In this document: piece by piece, positions 27,014-35,552 of the stretch
Position numbering within the stretch: the first letter of the stretch is position 1
Layout: every line of letters begins with the position of its first letter
Assembly: GCF_022808595.1 (NCBI RefSeq)
Contig: NZ_JAKUCN010000001.1
Coordinates: 248,001-312,000, forward strand
Origin: Microvirga solisilvae
GTDB lineage: Bacteria > Pseudomonadota > Alphaproteobacteria > Rhizobiales > Beijerinckiaceae
Length of the DNA stretch: 64,000 nucleotides
Direction: 5' to 3'
Translations under genes and position numbers: made by a program
The notes under the pieces: generated by a model
What the model was told of the DNA's origin: nothing
The model's input: only the letters and a program-made list of their open reading frames with translations
Database searches by the model: none

Positions 27014-28420
27014 TCACGGAATCTCATAAACCGAGAACTCGTTGTTGATGCCTCGCAGAGTGGTCTTCTGCAGGGTGGGGCGAATGCCCTGCGTTTCGAT
27101 GATTTCCTGCGCTTCCGGATTTTCGACCACCGTTCCCGTCGCATAGATCGAGCGTGAATCCGCAAGGTTCTGCACACGGGATGCGATGTTGACGGTCTGC
27201 CCGAAATAATCCTGCCGCTCGTTGAGAACGACCGCGAGGCAGGGGCCCTCGTGAATGCCGATTTTGAGCAGCAGATCCTCGTGCCCACGCTGCTCGTTCA
27301 GGTCGCGCATGGCCTCGCGCATTCTCAGCGCCGCCGAAACCGCATGATCCGGCGTCGGGAAGGTCGCCATCACCGCATCGCCGATCGTCTTCACGATGGC
27401 TCCGGCTTCTGAAGCCACGATGTCGTTCAGCACGCGGAAATGCTCGCTCACCAGATCGTAGGCGACGAGATCGCCGACGCGCTCGTAGAGTTCCGTCGAT
27501 CCTTTCAGATCGGTGAAGAGGAAGGTAAGGCTCGTGATCTTCAGTCGCTGATCGATGTCGAGCGTTTCCGTGCGGTAGAGATCGCGGAAGGTCTGGTTCG
27601 TCAGCAGGCGCTTGGCGGTGAGGAACGGGCGGCGATGCTCCATCAGGTTGTGAAGGGTGTCGCTCGCGATCCAGATCGCCGGAAGAGTACGCCGCTTCGT
27701 GTGGTTTTCGAGAAGAAGGCGCAAAGGTCCCGGCCGCATTTCCATGGTGCTGTTTTCCCGGTGCGCCTCGCTGAGGATGAATGAGAGGTTCTGGCGTTCG
27801 CGGGTGGGCTCACCCTTCACGTCGATGAATTGTGCGGCATGGGTAACCGGATCGAAGACGATCACGAATTCCGCCGGCAATTGAAGCGAGAGGATCACAC
27901 GCTCGCCCGCCGGCAACTCGACGGCATCGATCACGATCTCTTCGAGCAGTTGCTCGAAGTTCCCCGGCAGGTCGACTCCCGAACTCCAGAAGATCTGGCG
28001 TAAGTATTCATGCATCGGAAGCGTGTCGGGCTCATGCGCCGCAATCCTGCGCACGCGCGGACTGACGGTGAATGTGACCTCGACCATCTCGTCGAGGGTC
28101 GGCTCGTAGCCGGCGGCGCATAGCGCGCAGCTGTATTCCTCCTGCCGGAGCGACTTCAGGCTCGTGCCGGCATTCATCACCCCGCCGCATCCCGGGCACA
28201 AGACGTTCCAGGACATCTCGAACAAGCCGAGCCGTGCGGCATGCAGAAAGGCCGCGATAGTACTCTCCTCGCCAAGGCCATGCTTGGCTGCAAAGGCGAG
28301 GGTGTTGACGCGGTTCAGCTCGTGATCCGGCGCCTCATGGATCAACCGCTCGATGGCCGTAGCGGCATCGGGATCCGCGGATTGCTGTAAAACTTCGAAA
28401 ATCTTCTGGTCTTCACTCAT
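27014..28420 (-). CDS. Class III adenylate/guanylate cyclase with N-terminal zinc-ribbon (DUF5939-like) region
   Basis: A 468-aa soluble cyclase. The N-terminal helical region resembles a DUF5939-type domain and contains CPGC (about 75-78) and CALC (about 98-101), a probable zinc ribbon. The catalytic domain lies at about 300-468, with metal aspartates in FLFTDLKGSTELYERVGD and TIGDAVMATFP, and the adenine-side motif DYFGQTVNIASRVQNLAD with the Asn and Arg of the transition-state site. These residues favour an active adenylate cyclase. It converges on the GNAT gene 13 bp away and has its own upstream region. What the N-terminal domain senses is not evident. Confidence 0.88.
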   Translation of the reverse strand: MSEDQKIFEVLQQSADPDAATAIERLIHEAPDHELNRVNTLAFAAKHGLGEESTIAAFLHAARLGLFEMSWNVLCPGCGGVMNAGTSLKSLRQEEYSCALCAAGYEPTLDEMVEVTFTVSPRVRRIAAHEPDTLPMHEYLRQIFWSSGVDLPGNFEQLLEEIVIDAVELPAGERVILSLQLPAEFVIVFDPVTHAAQFIDVKGEPTRERQNLSFILSEAHRENSTMEMRPGPLRLLLENHTKRRTLPAIWIASDTLHNLMEHRRPFLTAKRLLTNQTFRDLYRTETLDIDQRLKITSLTFLFTDLKGSTELYERVGDLVAYDLVSEHFRVLNDIVASEAGAIVKTIGDAVMATFPTPDHAVSAALRMREAMRDLNEQRGHEDLLLKIGIHEGPCLAVVLNERQDYFGQTVNIASRVQNLADSRSIYATGTVVENPEAQEIIETQGIRPTLQKTTLRGINNEFSVYEIP

Positions 28421-28626
28421 CGTCCGACCTCCCTCGAGGTACAGGCACGCGGTGAGTCTCGGGCAATCCGACGCTCTTTATGTGAGGAACGCCTACGCTG
28501 GATGCCAGCCTAGTCTTTCAGAATAGCACTTCGTGAGCGCGATGGCTTGTAAAACAAGGAATTGGGCCAGTGTTTCGGCGGTGGCAAGGCCGGAGAATGC
28601 AAAGAGGAGAGCGGGGCTTTGCATGC

Positions 28627-29040
28627 TCAAGCGACTCCGAACTCCTCTGCATAGCGGTTCGCGACCCGCGTTTGCCAGAGGCACAGAAACGGCGCGACGA
28701 CGAGCTCGACGATGAGGCCGCCCACCATGAAGAGCGAAGGCAGGCCGGTAAGTGCGAGGCCGATGAGGCGTCCCAGGCCCCCGATGACCACAAGGAGCGT
28801 CAGCAGCCGGAAGCGGTTGGTGTGTTCCTCGATGCGGGGAAGGGTGCTCCAGAAGCAGAGCCCGATGCCGAGAAGGAGGCCCGACAGGAACCGAAAGTGG
28901 CTCTCCGCCGAGATGCTCACCGCATCGCCCGTGAGCGCCTGTCCGAAGAGCACGCCATAGAGCCCGATCGCTACGGGAATGGTGGCGACGATGGCCACCG
29001 ATTGCTGCAGCAATTTTCGTTCGCGTTGCATGTTGGGCAT
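28627..29040 (-). CDS. DUF4345-type small membrane protein
   Basis: A 137-aa integral membrane protein. The start ATG 29040 (MPNMQRERKLLQQ) is fixed by GGGAGGAG 6 nt upstream; a frame open to 29130 lacks such a site. Four hydrophobic segments are visible: VAIVATIPVAIGLYGVLFG, FRFLSGLLLGIGLCFW, LLTLLVVIGGLGRLIGLAL and MVGGLIVELVVAPFLCLWQ. The ESHFRFLSGLLLGIG and GGLGRLIGL motifs fit the DUF4345 family. It is divergent from the GST gene at 29129. Function unknown. Confidence 0.78.
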   Translation of the reverse strand: MPNMQRERKLLQQSVAIVATIPVAIGLYGVLFGQALTGDAVSISAESHFRFLSGLLLGIGLCFWSTLPRIEEHTNRFRLLTLLVVIGGLGRLIGLALTGLPSLFMVGGLIVELVVAPFLCLWQTRVANRYAEEFGVA

Positions 29041-29128
29041 AACCGCTCCTCCCATGGGATTGTGCTCCTTTCGGACCGCGGCGCAATCCTCTAGGTTGTT
29101 GGAAACACGTTTCTCACAGGGATACGAC

Positions 29129-29770
29129 ATGCCGGCACGTTTCGAGCTTCACGGGATCGCCTTTTCCGGCCCGACCTACAAGGTCGGCCTCATGCTGTCG
29201 CTGGCGGGCGAGCCCTTCGATTATGTGCACGTGAACATGATGGCGGGCGAGCACAAGCAGCCGCCGCATCTCTCAAAACAGCGCTATGGCCAAGTGCCTC
29301 TGCTGATCGACCGCAACAACGGACGGCACCTGTGCCAGTCGGCGGCGATCCTGGAATATCTCGCGGACACGCTCGGCAAGTTCGGCGGCGCGACCCTCGA
29401 CGAGCGCCTGCAGGTTCGCGAATGGCTCTATTGGGATTTCGACCGGCTGGCCTCGCAGGTCTATCGCTGCCGCACGATCAAGCTCGGCATTCGCCCGGCC
29501 CCCCAGGAGGTCTATGACGCCCATGCCGCCGGCGGCGACGCGGCCCTGAAGGTGCTCGACCAACATCTCGTTGGGCGTGATTGGATCGTCGGCGAAAGCG
29601 CAACCATTGCCGATATCGATATCTACGGTGTCACGGGTTACGCGGAAGAGGGCGGTTTCGATCTTGCCGCCTACCCCAACATCCAGGCCTGGATGAAGCG
29701 CGTGGAGGCCTTACCCGGCTTTGCCGCTACGAAGGCCCTGCTGCCGATGGAATCCAGGGCTGCCGCATGA
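29129..29770 (+). CDS. Glutathione S-transferase family protein
   Basis: A 213-aa GST-fold protein. The N-terminal thioredoxin-like domain is at about 1-80 (MPARFELHGIAFSGPTYKVG), with the cis-Pro motif RYGQVPLLID and the glutathione gamma-Glu contact QSAAILEYLADTLG. The C-terminal helical domain includes VGESATIADIDIYGVTGYAEEGGFDLAAYPNIQAWMKRVEALPGF, with the N-capping ADIDIYG motif. The active-site Ser/Tyr/Cys position is occupied by the FSGPTYK loop. The frame is open further upstream, but MPARFELHG is the family start. Its stop overlaps the next GNAT gene by 4 bp. Confidence 0.88.
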   Translation: MPARFELHGIAFSGPTYKVGLMLSLAGEPFDYVHVNMMAGEHKQPPHLSKQRYGQVPLLIDRNNGRHLCQSAAILEYLADTLGKFGGATLDERLQVREWLYWDFDRLASQVYRCRTIKLGIRPAPQEVYDAHAAGGDAALKVLDQHLVGRDWIVGESATIADIDIYGVTGYAEEGGFDLAAYPNIQAWMKRVEALPGFAATKALLPMESRAAA

Positions 29771-30225
29771 GCGAAATTACATTCCGCGAGGCGAGGGCGG
29801 AGGATCTCGAAGCGATCATCCGCCTGCATGAAGAGGATGAACTCGGCTCCCACGGCGATGCGTGGACGCCCGAGACCGAGCCCGCCTATGAAGCCGCCTT
29901 CGCTGCCATCGCAAGCAGCCCTGAGAACATGCTCTTCGTGGCGGTGGATGGCGACGAGGTGGTCGGCACGTTCCAGCTCACCTTCATCCCCAATCTCACC
30001 GGGCGCGGGACATTGCGCGTGAAGGTGGAGAGCGTGAAGGTGAAGGCCGCGCGCCGCTCAGGCGGCATCGGCGGACGCATGATGACCTTCGCGGAGGAGG
30101 TGGCCCGCACGCGCGGCGCTAGGGCCATGGAGCTGACTTCCAACAAAACCCGCAAGGACGCGCATCGCTTCTACGAGCGGCTAGGGTTTTCGCGCTCGCA
30201 TGAGGGCTTCAAGAAGAAGCTGTGA
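29767..30225 (+). CDS. GNAT-family N-acetyltransferase coupled to a GST
   Basis: A 152-aa acetyltransferase whose ATG overlaps the GST stop (ATGA). It begins MSEITFREARAEDLEAIIRLHEEDE. Motif A is LRVKVESVKVKAARRSGGIGGRMMTFAEEVA (about 79-109), with R-S-G-G-I-G-G as the pyrophosphate loop. The end DAHRFYERLGFSRSHEGFKKKL is the classical GNAT C-terminal motif. Close to PhnO/RimI-like small-molecule acetyltransferases. Coupling with a GST suggests a shared detoxification step, which is inference. Confidence 0.87.
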   Translation: MSEITFREARAEDLEAIIRLHEEDELGSHGDAWTPETEPAYEAAFAAIASSPENMLFVAVDGDEVVGTFQLTFIPNLTGRGTLRVKVESVKVKAARRSGGIGGRMMTFAEEVARTRGARAMELTSNKTRKDAHRFYERLGFSRSHEGFKKKL

Positions 30226-30234
30226 TCGATCGAC

Positions 30235-30600
30235 TTATGTATTGTCTTCCGGCCGATAGCGGAACCAGACAAGGTTGCCTTCGTGATGCAGTACGACATC
30301 GGTGAATACGGCGCTCGTCTCCAGGCATCGCAGGCGGAAATGCCCTTTCGCGTGAACCTCGGAACAGACCTGTTCCAGTTCCGGGTCGTCTTCCGGCCAT
30401 GAATCGACATCGGTGAAGTAGGTTCGAAAGCGCTCGAATTTTGCACTCTCGAACAGATGGCCGTAGGTCCAGGGAAAATCGATGTCGTCGACGGCGATTT
30501 TCGCGATGACTTCGCCATCGAATTCCAGAGCAAAAAGCCTCGGCACATGATCCGGCGTGGCATGGCCGACCTTGAAGAGACGCTTCAAATAGTTCCACAT
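30235..30600 (-). CDS. Hypothetical protein, 121 aa
   Basis: A soluble acidic protein starting MWNYLKRLFKVGHATPDHVPRLFALEFDGEVIAKIAVDDIDFPW. Aromatic-rich segments (FERFRTYFTDVDSWPEDDPELEQ, NLVWFRYRPEDNT) suggest a compact alpha/beta domain. No catalytic signature is recognised. It converges on the GNAT gene with a 9-bp gap and lies 55 bp after the small periplasmic gene on the same strand, possibly in one transcript. Codon use looks native. Confidence 0.65.
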   Translation of the reverse strand: MWNYLKRLFKVGHATPDHVPRLFALEFDGEVIAKIAVDDIDFPWTYGHLFESAKFERFRTYFTDVDSWPEDDPELEQVCSEVHAKGHFRLRCLETSAVFTDVVLHHEGNLVWFRYRPEDNT

Positions 30601-30655
30601 GCCGGGCTCTCGAAGAAGAGCACTCCCTTGGTAAGGGAGTACTCTACAATGCTCA

Positions 30656-30901
30656 TCAAGCCTTCGTGCCGCCCTTGAGGCGGGTATTGCAGGCGCTCCA
30701 GTATTTCGGCCACTTCATGCCGGCCTCGATCTTTTTGGCGGCCTTGGCCTCCTTCCACTCCGCGCTGCATGTCTTCATGCGTTCGCGGGCGGCGAGCTGG
30801 GCCGCGGTCGGCTCCTTCTTCGGCTTCGTCTGGGCGACGGCCGGAGTGGCGAAGGCCAGGGCTAGAGTGGCGGCGAGTGCCGTGCTGAGAATACGGTTCA
30901 T
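30656..30901 (-). CDS. Small periplasmic PsiF-like protein
   Basis: An 81-aa exported protein. The Sec signal MNRILSTALAATLALAFATPAVAQ is cleaved after AVA. The mature part is lysine-rich, with the pattern AARERMKTCSAEWKEAKAAKK and KWPKYWSACNTRLKGG, two Cys that probably form a disulfide. The RMK-C-W-K arrangement is that of PsiF-like/phosphate-starvation-family small proteins widespread in Rhizobiales. A strong GGGGGATC-type leader precedes it. No known activity. Confidence 0.75.
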   Translation of the reverse strand: MNRILSTALAATLALAFATPAVAQTKPKKEPTAAQLAARERMKTCSAEWKEAKAAKKIEAGMKWPKYWSACNTRLKGGTKA

Positions 30902-31086
30902 GAGATCCCCCTAAGCGCATTCAACCTGCGCTCGATTTTTCTCATATGAAACAATGAAACATGCAAGCGGGGGTGGTCAGCTATGCGCTCTATCCACCGC
31001 AAACGAAGGGGCTTGAGGGTGCGAAGCCGGAATGGATACCCTAGCTTCTGCCTATACCTACGTCCTTGCACAAGGAGAGACGTGTC

Positions 31087-31794
31087 ATGGCGGCATCCGC
31101 CCAACAATCGATCGATCTCTATTACTGGCCGACCCCGAACGGGTGGAAGATCACCATCATGCTCGAGGAATGCGGGCTGGCTTACGCGATCCACCCGGTG
31201 AATATCGGCAAGGGTGACCAGTTCCAGCCCGAATTCCTGATGATCTCGCCCAACAACAAGATGCCCGCCATCGTCGACCATCAGGGACCCGGCGGCCAGC
31301 CGATCTCGGTCTTCGAATCCGGCGCGATCCTGCAATATCTCGGCCGCAAAACAGGCCAATTCTATCCTCAGGACGAACGCAAGCGCGTTGAGGTCGATCA
31401 ATGGCTGTTCTGGCAGATGGGCGGCTTCGGCCCCATGCTCGGCCAGACGCACCATTTCCGCATCTACGCGCCGGAGAAGGTGCCTTACGCCATCGATCGC
31501 TACACCAACGAGACCAACCGCCTCTACGGGGTGCTTAACAAGCGCCTCGCGGACCGGGAATTCGTGGCTGGCGAGTACTCCATTGCCGACATGGCCATTG
31601 CCCCCTGGGCGAAGCTCTGGGAGCGCCAGGGCCAGAACATCGAGGATTTCCCGCATGTGAAGCGCTGGCTCAACGCCGTGCTGGAACGCCCGGCCGTGCA
31701 GCGGGCGCTCGAAGTCGGCGCCGATGATCGGAGCAAGACCGACCTGACCGATCCGAAGGTGCAGGCCGTGCTCTTCGGGCAGAAGGCACGGTAA
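31087..31794 (+). CDS. Glutathione S-transferase, YghU/Ure2-like
   Basis: A 235-aa GST; start ATG 31087 with AGGAG upstream. The N-terminal domain is IDLYYWPTPNGWKITIMLEECGL (about 8-30), where the TPNG(W)K motif is the mark of the nu-class/YghU group; then ISPNNKMPAIVDHQGPGG and SVFESGAILQYLG. The C-terminal domain contains WQMGGFGPMLGQTHHF and YSIADMAIAPWAKLW, also typical. YghU-type proteins bind glutathione and show disulfide reductase or peroxidase activity in known cases. Monocistronic, followed by a family A repeat. Confidence 0.9.
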   Translation: MAASAQQSIDLYYWPTPNGWKITIMLEECGLAYAIHPVNIGKGDQFQPEFLMISPNNKMPAIVDHQGPGGQPISVFESGAILQYLGRKTGQFYPQDERKRVEVDQWLFWQMGGFGPMLGQTHHFRIYAPEKVPYAIDRYTNETNRLYGVLNKRLADREFVAGEYSIADMAIAPWAKLWERQGQNIEDFPHVKRWLNAVLERPAVQRALEVGADDRSKTDLTDPKVQAVLFGQKAR

Positions 31795-31802
31795 TCACAA
31801 GC

Positions 31803-31900
31803 GTCATCCCGGGGCCGCAAAGCGGAACCCGGGATCGCATGACGAGAAAAGCGCCATATTCTGTTGACGATCCCGGATCGGCTGTGCCGTCCGGGATGAC
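31803..31900. repeat. Dispersed palindromic repeat, family A (complete pair)
   Basis: Hairpin 31803-31837 (GTCATCCCGGGG to CCCGGGATCG), a 30-bp spacer, then hairpin 31868-31900 (CGATCCCGGA to CCGGGATGAC). Same design as 13826-13922. It lies between the stops of two convergent genes. Confidence 0.85.
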
Positions 31901-31912
31901 GCTATAGAAGCG

Positions 31913-32317
31913 TCAATTCAGCTTCGACCAAGTCTGCGAGCGGCAGATGAGGCCGCCCATGACGCAGCCTGAGAGCTGCATGGCCTTGCCTTCGAAGGTC
32001 ATCTTGCCCGTATAGGTCTTGCCGTCCTTGTAATTGTAGAGCTGGCCGGTGAAGCCCTGGCCCGAGGGTTGGATGTTCGAGATCATCTGGACGCCCACGA
32101 GGCTGCGGCCCCGCTGATTGGCATCCGGGTTGTTCACGTCCTTGGCATCGCCCTGGGTGGAGATGATGGTTCCGCAATAGGCCTGGCCGCATTTGGCGAT
32201 GCGGACCCGGGTTTCGCCGCTCTCGCTCAAATAGGTGCCGCTCGGGTCGGGAGCCTGGGCATAGACGGGGGCGGCTAGCAGAAAAAGGCTGATGGCGGCA
32301 AGGGATAGGGACTTCAT
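31913..32317 (-). CDS. DUF2147 periplasmic protein
   Basis: A 134-aa exported protein; start ATG 32317 behind GGAGGA. The signal peptide MKSLSLAAISLFLLAAPVYAQ is cleaved near residue 20. The mature part begins APDPSGTYLSESGETRVRIAKCGQAYCGTIIS, with two Cys, and contains GFTGQLYNYKDGKTYTGKM and a C-terminal CVMGGLICRSQTW. This is the DUF2147 pattern (lipocalin-like beta-barrel). Function unknown. It is divergent from ndk, with about 200 bp between starts. Confidence 0.85.
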   Translation of the reverse strand: MKSLSLAAISLFLLAAPVYAQAPDPSGTYLSESGETRVRIAKCGQAYCGTIISTQGDAKDVNNPDANQRGRSLVGVQMISNIQPSGQGFTGQLYNYKDGKTYTGKMTFEGKAMQLSGCVMGGLICRSQTWSKLN

Positions 32318-32519
32318 GCTGTTCCTCCGAAGGGTCTTCATTGTCGGCCTTCACCGGGTCGATCAGGGAAGGAGACTAGGGGAGGCAGCCCCGCTTTCCA
32401 ACGGTCGGCCTGTCTTTACGATAACCTTCGCAATCGCGAAAAGGCCCTTGAGGGGCAGGGGTCTCGCCGCTATAAGCGCCGGACTTTCCGAATTTTTCCT
32501 CTTAAAAGGGTGACCATCC

Positions 32520-32942
32520 ATGGCCATCGAGCGTACTTTCTCCATCATCAAGCCCGACGCGACCGAGCGTAACCTGACCGGCGCCGTCAATGCCGTCATC
32601 GAAAACGCCGGCCTGCGCATCGTCGCCCAGAAGCGCATCATCATGTCCCGCCGCGAGGCCGAGACTTTCTACGCCGTCCATAAGGAGCGCCCCTTCTTCG
32701 GTGAGCTCGTGGACTTCATGGTCTCCGGCCCGGTCGTCGTGCAGGTTCTTGAGGGCGAGGGCGCTGTCCTCCGCTACCGCGAGATCATGGGCGCTACGAA
32801 CCCGGAGAGCGCTGCCGAGGGCACCATCCGCAAGCTCTACGCCAAGTCCATCGGCGAGAACTCGGTCCACGGCTCCGACAGCATCGACAACGCCAAGATC
32901 GAAATCGCCCAGTTCTTCTCGGGCAACGAGATCGTCGGCTAA
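32520..32942 (+). CDS. ndk: Nucleoside diphosphate kinase
   Basis: A 140-aa enzyme moving gamma-phosphate between NTPs and NDPs through a phosphohistidine. Family start [28 protein letters not shown]. The catalytic His is in [13 protein letters not shown] (about residue 117). [25 protein letters not shown] and [14 protein letters not shown] are the nucleotide-site segments. Standard bacterial length, single gene with AAAAGGG upstream. Its terminator lies inside a family B repeat. Confidence 0.97.
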   Translation: MAIERTFSIIKPDATERNLTGAVNAVIENAGLRIVAQKRIIMSRREAETFYAVHKERPFFGELVDFMVSGPVVVQVLEGEGAVLRYREIMGATNPESAAEGTIRKLYAKSIGENSVHGSDSIDNAKIEIAQFFSGNEIVG

Positions 32943-32946
32943 CAAC

Positions 32947-33120
32947 CCTCTCCCGGGTGGGAGAGGGTGGCTGCGTCAGCAGCCGGGTGAGGGCAGGACC
33001 TTCATTCAGTAAATTCTTGAAATGGCCGGGCTCGTCCCGGCCATTTGCTTTTGAGCTGTTCCGCTATCTCGCGAGGCGATATTCCCTCACCCCGGCCCTC
33101 TCCCAAACGGGAGAGGGGGA
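32947..33120. repeat. Dispersed palindromic repeat, family B
   Basis: The left arm CCCTCTCCCGGGTGGGAGAGGG (two 11-bp halves, 32947-32968) continues into CAGCCGGGTGAGGG. The right arm starts CCCTCACCCCGGCCCTCTCCC and ends GGGAGAGGGGGA (33084-33120). The arms are inverted copies around about 90 bp that hold the ndk terminator. A second family B copy is at 35983-36103. Confidence 0.8.
33020..33052 (+). terminator. ndk intrinsic terminator
   Basis: The stem AAATGGCCGGG/CCCGGCCATTT (33020-33046) with loop CTCGT is followed by GCTTTT. Near-identical stem to the maeB terminator at 54222-54250. Confidence 0.8.
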
Positions 33121-33171
33121 TGAAGAGGCGGCCTTTTCTTTGTCTTGCCCATCGGTCATGATGCGCCCGCC

Positions 33172-35325
33172 ATGAACCAAGCTCCCCGCATCGAACGCCG
33201 TTCGTCCGTCTGTCCGCACGATTGCCCGTCTGCCTGCTCCCTCGATGTGGAAGTGGTCGACGGCAAGTCCATCGGGCGCGTGCATGGGGCGAAGACCAAC
33301 ACCTACACGGCGGGCGTGATCTGCGCGAAGGTCGCGCGCTATGCGGAGCGCATCCACCATCCGGAGCGGCTGCTCTATCCCATGAAGCGTACCGGTCCGA
33401 AGGGATCGGGCCAGTTCGAGCGCATTTCCTGGGACGAGGCGCTCGACATCGTGGCGCGCGAATTTCTCAAGGTCGAAGAAGAATTCGGTTCGCAAGCGGT
33501 TTGGCCCTATTACTACGCTGGCACCATGGGCTTCGTGATGCGCGACGGCATCAACCGCCTGCGGCACGTCAAAAAGTATTCCGGCCAATATTCCACCATC
33601 TGCACGCCCATGGGCTGGACCGGCTATGTGGCCGGCACCGGCAAGCTCGCGGGCTCCGATCCGCGCGAGATGGCGGTGTCCGATTGCGTGGTGATCTGGG
33701 GCACGAACCCGGTTCACACGCAGGTCAACGTAATGACCCATGCGATGCGTGCCAGAAAAGAGCGCGGCGCGAAAATCGTCGCCGTCGACATTTACATGAA
33801 CGCCACCATGAAGCAGGCCGACATGGCGCTGCTCGTGAAGCCAGGCACCGACGGCGCGCTCGCCTGCGCGGTGATGCATGTGCTGTTCCGCGATCGTCTT
33901 GCGGATTGGGACTATCTGGAGCGCTACACGGACCATCCGCGCGAGCTGGAAGCGCATCTCAAGACCCGAGATCCCGTTTGGGCCTCCGCCATCACCGGCC
34001 TGTCGGTGGAAGAGATCGAGGCTTTCGCGAAACTCGTCGGTACCACCAAGCGCACTTTCTTCCGTCTCGGTTACGGCTTCGGACGTCAACGCAACGGCGT
34101 GGTGAACATGCATGCTGCCGCCTGCATTCCGGCGGTGACGGGTGCATGGCAACATGAGGGCGGTGGCGCGTTCCATTCCAACAGCGGCATTTACAAATGG
34201 AACAAGGCGCTGATCGAAGGGCATGAAACCATCGATCACTCCATCCGTAAACTCGATCAATCGCAGATCGGGCGCGTGCTCACGGGTGATGCCGAAGCGC
34301 TCTATAACGGCCCGCCGATCAAGGCGATGCTGATCCAGAACACCAATCCCGTATCCGTGGCTCCCGAGCAGGAACTGGTGAAGCAAGGCTTCGCCCGCGA
34401 GGATCTGTTCGTCTGCGTGCATGAGCAGTTCATGACCGAGACGGCGATGATGGCCGATATCGTTCTGCCCGCGACCATGTTCATGGAGCACGACGATCTT
34501 TATTCCGGCGGCGGTCATCAGCATTTCCAGGTCGGCCCGAAGCTCATCGATCCGCCCGGCGAGTGCCGGTCGAACCACGAGGTTTTCCGTGGCCTCGCCA
34601 AGCGCCTCGGCGCGGAGCATCGCGCCTTCGACATGGAGCCGCGCGAGATCATCGACTGGACGCTCCGCAATTCCGGCTGGGGCTCCCTCGAAGAGCTGGA
34701 GGCTGCGATCCACAAGGATGTGCAGCCGCCCTTCGAGGAGGCTCATTACCTGAAAGGCTTCGGCTATCCGGACGGCAAGTTCCGCTTCAAGCCGGATTGG
34801 ACGTCGGTGCCGTCCTACAACAACGGCCCGATGGGGCCTTATGCGGATATGCCGGAATTCCCCGATCATTGGGGCGTCATCGAAGCCGCGACCGAGGAAT
34901 ACCCGTTCCGTCTCGCCACGAGTCCTGCGCGCAGCTTCCTGAACTCCACCTTCACCGAGACGCCTGGCTCCGTTGCCAAGGAGGGCAGGCCCGAGGTGAT
35001 GATCCATCCGCTCGATGCCGAACGCCAAGGCATTGCCGATGGCGATTGGGTGAAGCTGAAGAACCATCGCGGCGAGGTCTTCATCCGCGCTAAACTTTTC
35101 GATGGCGTGCGACGCGGCGTGCTGATCGCGGAAGGCATCTGGCCCAACAAGGCGCACCCGATGGGACGCGGCATTAACACACTGACCGGTGGCGATCAGG
35201 TCGCGCCCTATGGGGGCGCCGCGTTCCACGACAACCGCGTGGCGCTGGAGAAGGTCGATGCCGATCTCGTGGTGGAGACGCCACTCGTGACTGTTCGCGA
35301 GCGGCTTGAGCCAATTCCCGGCTGA
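33172..35325 (+). CDS. Molybdopterin oxidoreductase (DMSO reductase superfamily), [4Fe-4S]-containing
   Basis: A 717-aa MopB-family catalytic subunit. The N-terminal cluster motif is CPHDCPSAC (about 14-22) plus ICAKVARYAERIHHPERLLYPMKR, binding one [4Fe-4S]. Molybdopterin segments are VIWGTNPVHTQVNVM, VDIYMNATMKQADMALLVKPGTDGAL, GYGFGRQRNG and the C-terminal LATSPARSFLNSTF / VMIHPLDAERQGIADGDWVKLKNHRGE (molydop-binding domain). No Tat signal is present, so it is likely cytoplasmic. No electron-transfer partner or chaperone gene is adjacent. The substrate cannot be read. Start ATG 33172 (MNQAPRIERRSS) because the Cys motif follows within 14 residues. Confidence 0.88.
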   Translation: MNQAPRIERRSSVCPHDCPSACSLDVEVVDGKSIGRVHGAKTNTYTAGVICAKVARYAERIHHPERLLYPMKRTGPKGSGQFERISWDEALDIVAREFLKVEEEFGSQAVWPYYYAGTMGFVMRDGINRLRHVKKYSGQYSTICTPMGWTGYVAGTGKLAGSDPREMAVSDCVVIWGTNPVHTQVNVMTHAMRARKERGAKIVAVDIYMNATMKQADMALLVKPGTDGALACAVMHVLFRDRLADWDYLERYTDHPRELEAHLKTRDPVWASAITGLSVEEIEAFAKLVGTTKRTFFRLGYGFGRQRNGVVNMHAAACIPAVTGAWQHEGGGAFHSNSGIYKWNKALIEGHETIDHSIRKLDQSQIGRVLTGDAEALYNGPPIKAMLIQNTNPVSVAPEQELVKQGFAREDLFVCVHEQFMTETAMMADIVLPATMFMEHDDLYSGGGHQHFQVGPKLIDPPGECRSNHEVFRGLAKRLGAEHRAFDMEPREIIDWTLRNSGWGSLEELEAAIHKDVQPPFEEAHYLKGFGYPDGKFRFKPDWTSVPSYNNGPMGPYADMPEFPDHWGVIEAATEEYPFRLATSPARSFLNSTFTETPGSVAKEGRPEVMIHPLDAERQGIADGDWVKLKNHRGEVFIRAKLFDGVRRGVLIAEGIWPNKAHPMGRGINTLTGGDQVAPYGGAAFHDNRVALEKVDADLVVETPLVTVRERLEPIPG

Positions 35326-35337
35326 CAACGAACATAA

Positions 35338-35440
35338 CCTCATCCTGAGGAGCAGACGCAGTCTGCGTCTCGAAGGAGGTTCCAGTGCGCTCTGGATCCT
35401 CCTTCGAGACGGTCGCTCGCGCGACCTCCTCAGGATGAGG
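35338..35440. repeat. Dispersed palindromic repeat, family C
   Basis: The outer arms CCTCATCCTGAGGAG and CTCCTCAGGATGAGG are exact inverted copies. Inside them GTCTCGAAGGAGG and CCTCCTTCGAGAC form a second inverted pair, so the whole 103 bp can fold as a long cruciform. This type of CCTCATCCTGAGGAG element is familiar in Rhizobiales intergenic DNA. Confidence 0.85.
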
Positions 35441-35552
35441 TCGCGTTGAATTGGTCAGACCTTTTTAATCCTGTTTTCGCGTAACCCTTGATCCTGCCGC
35501 TTCGAGCCTATTCTTAAGCTCCGACGTGACCTGTGTTTTTGGGGAACCTTCT

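Noticed and set aside
28493-29086. 197-codon minus-strand frame overlapping the DUF4345 gene
   Set aside because: Arg/Pro/His-rich out-of-frame product; the DUF4345 frame has the ribosome binding site and the helices.
33064-35343. 759-codon open frame antisense to the molybdopterin oxidoreductase
   Set aside because: It mirrors the real gene; the His/Arg/Ala-rich product has no domain. It is a high-GC codon shadow.
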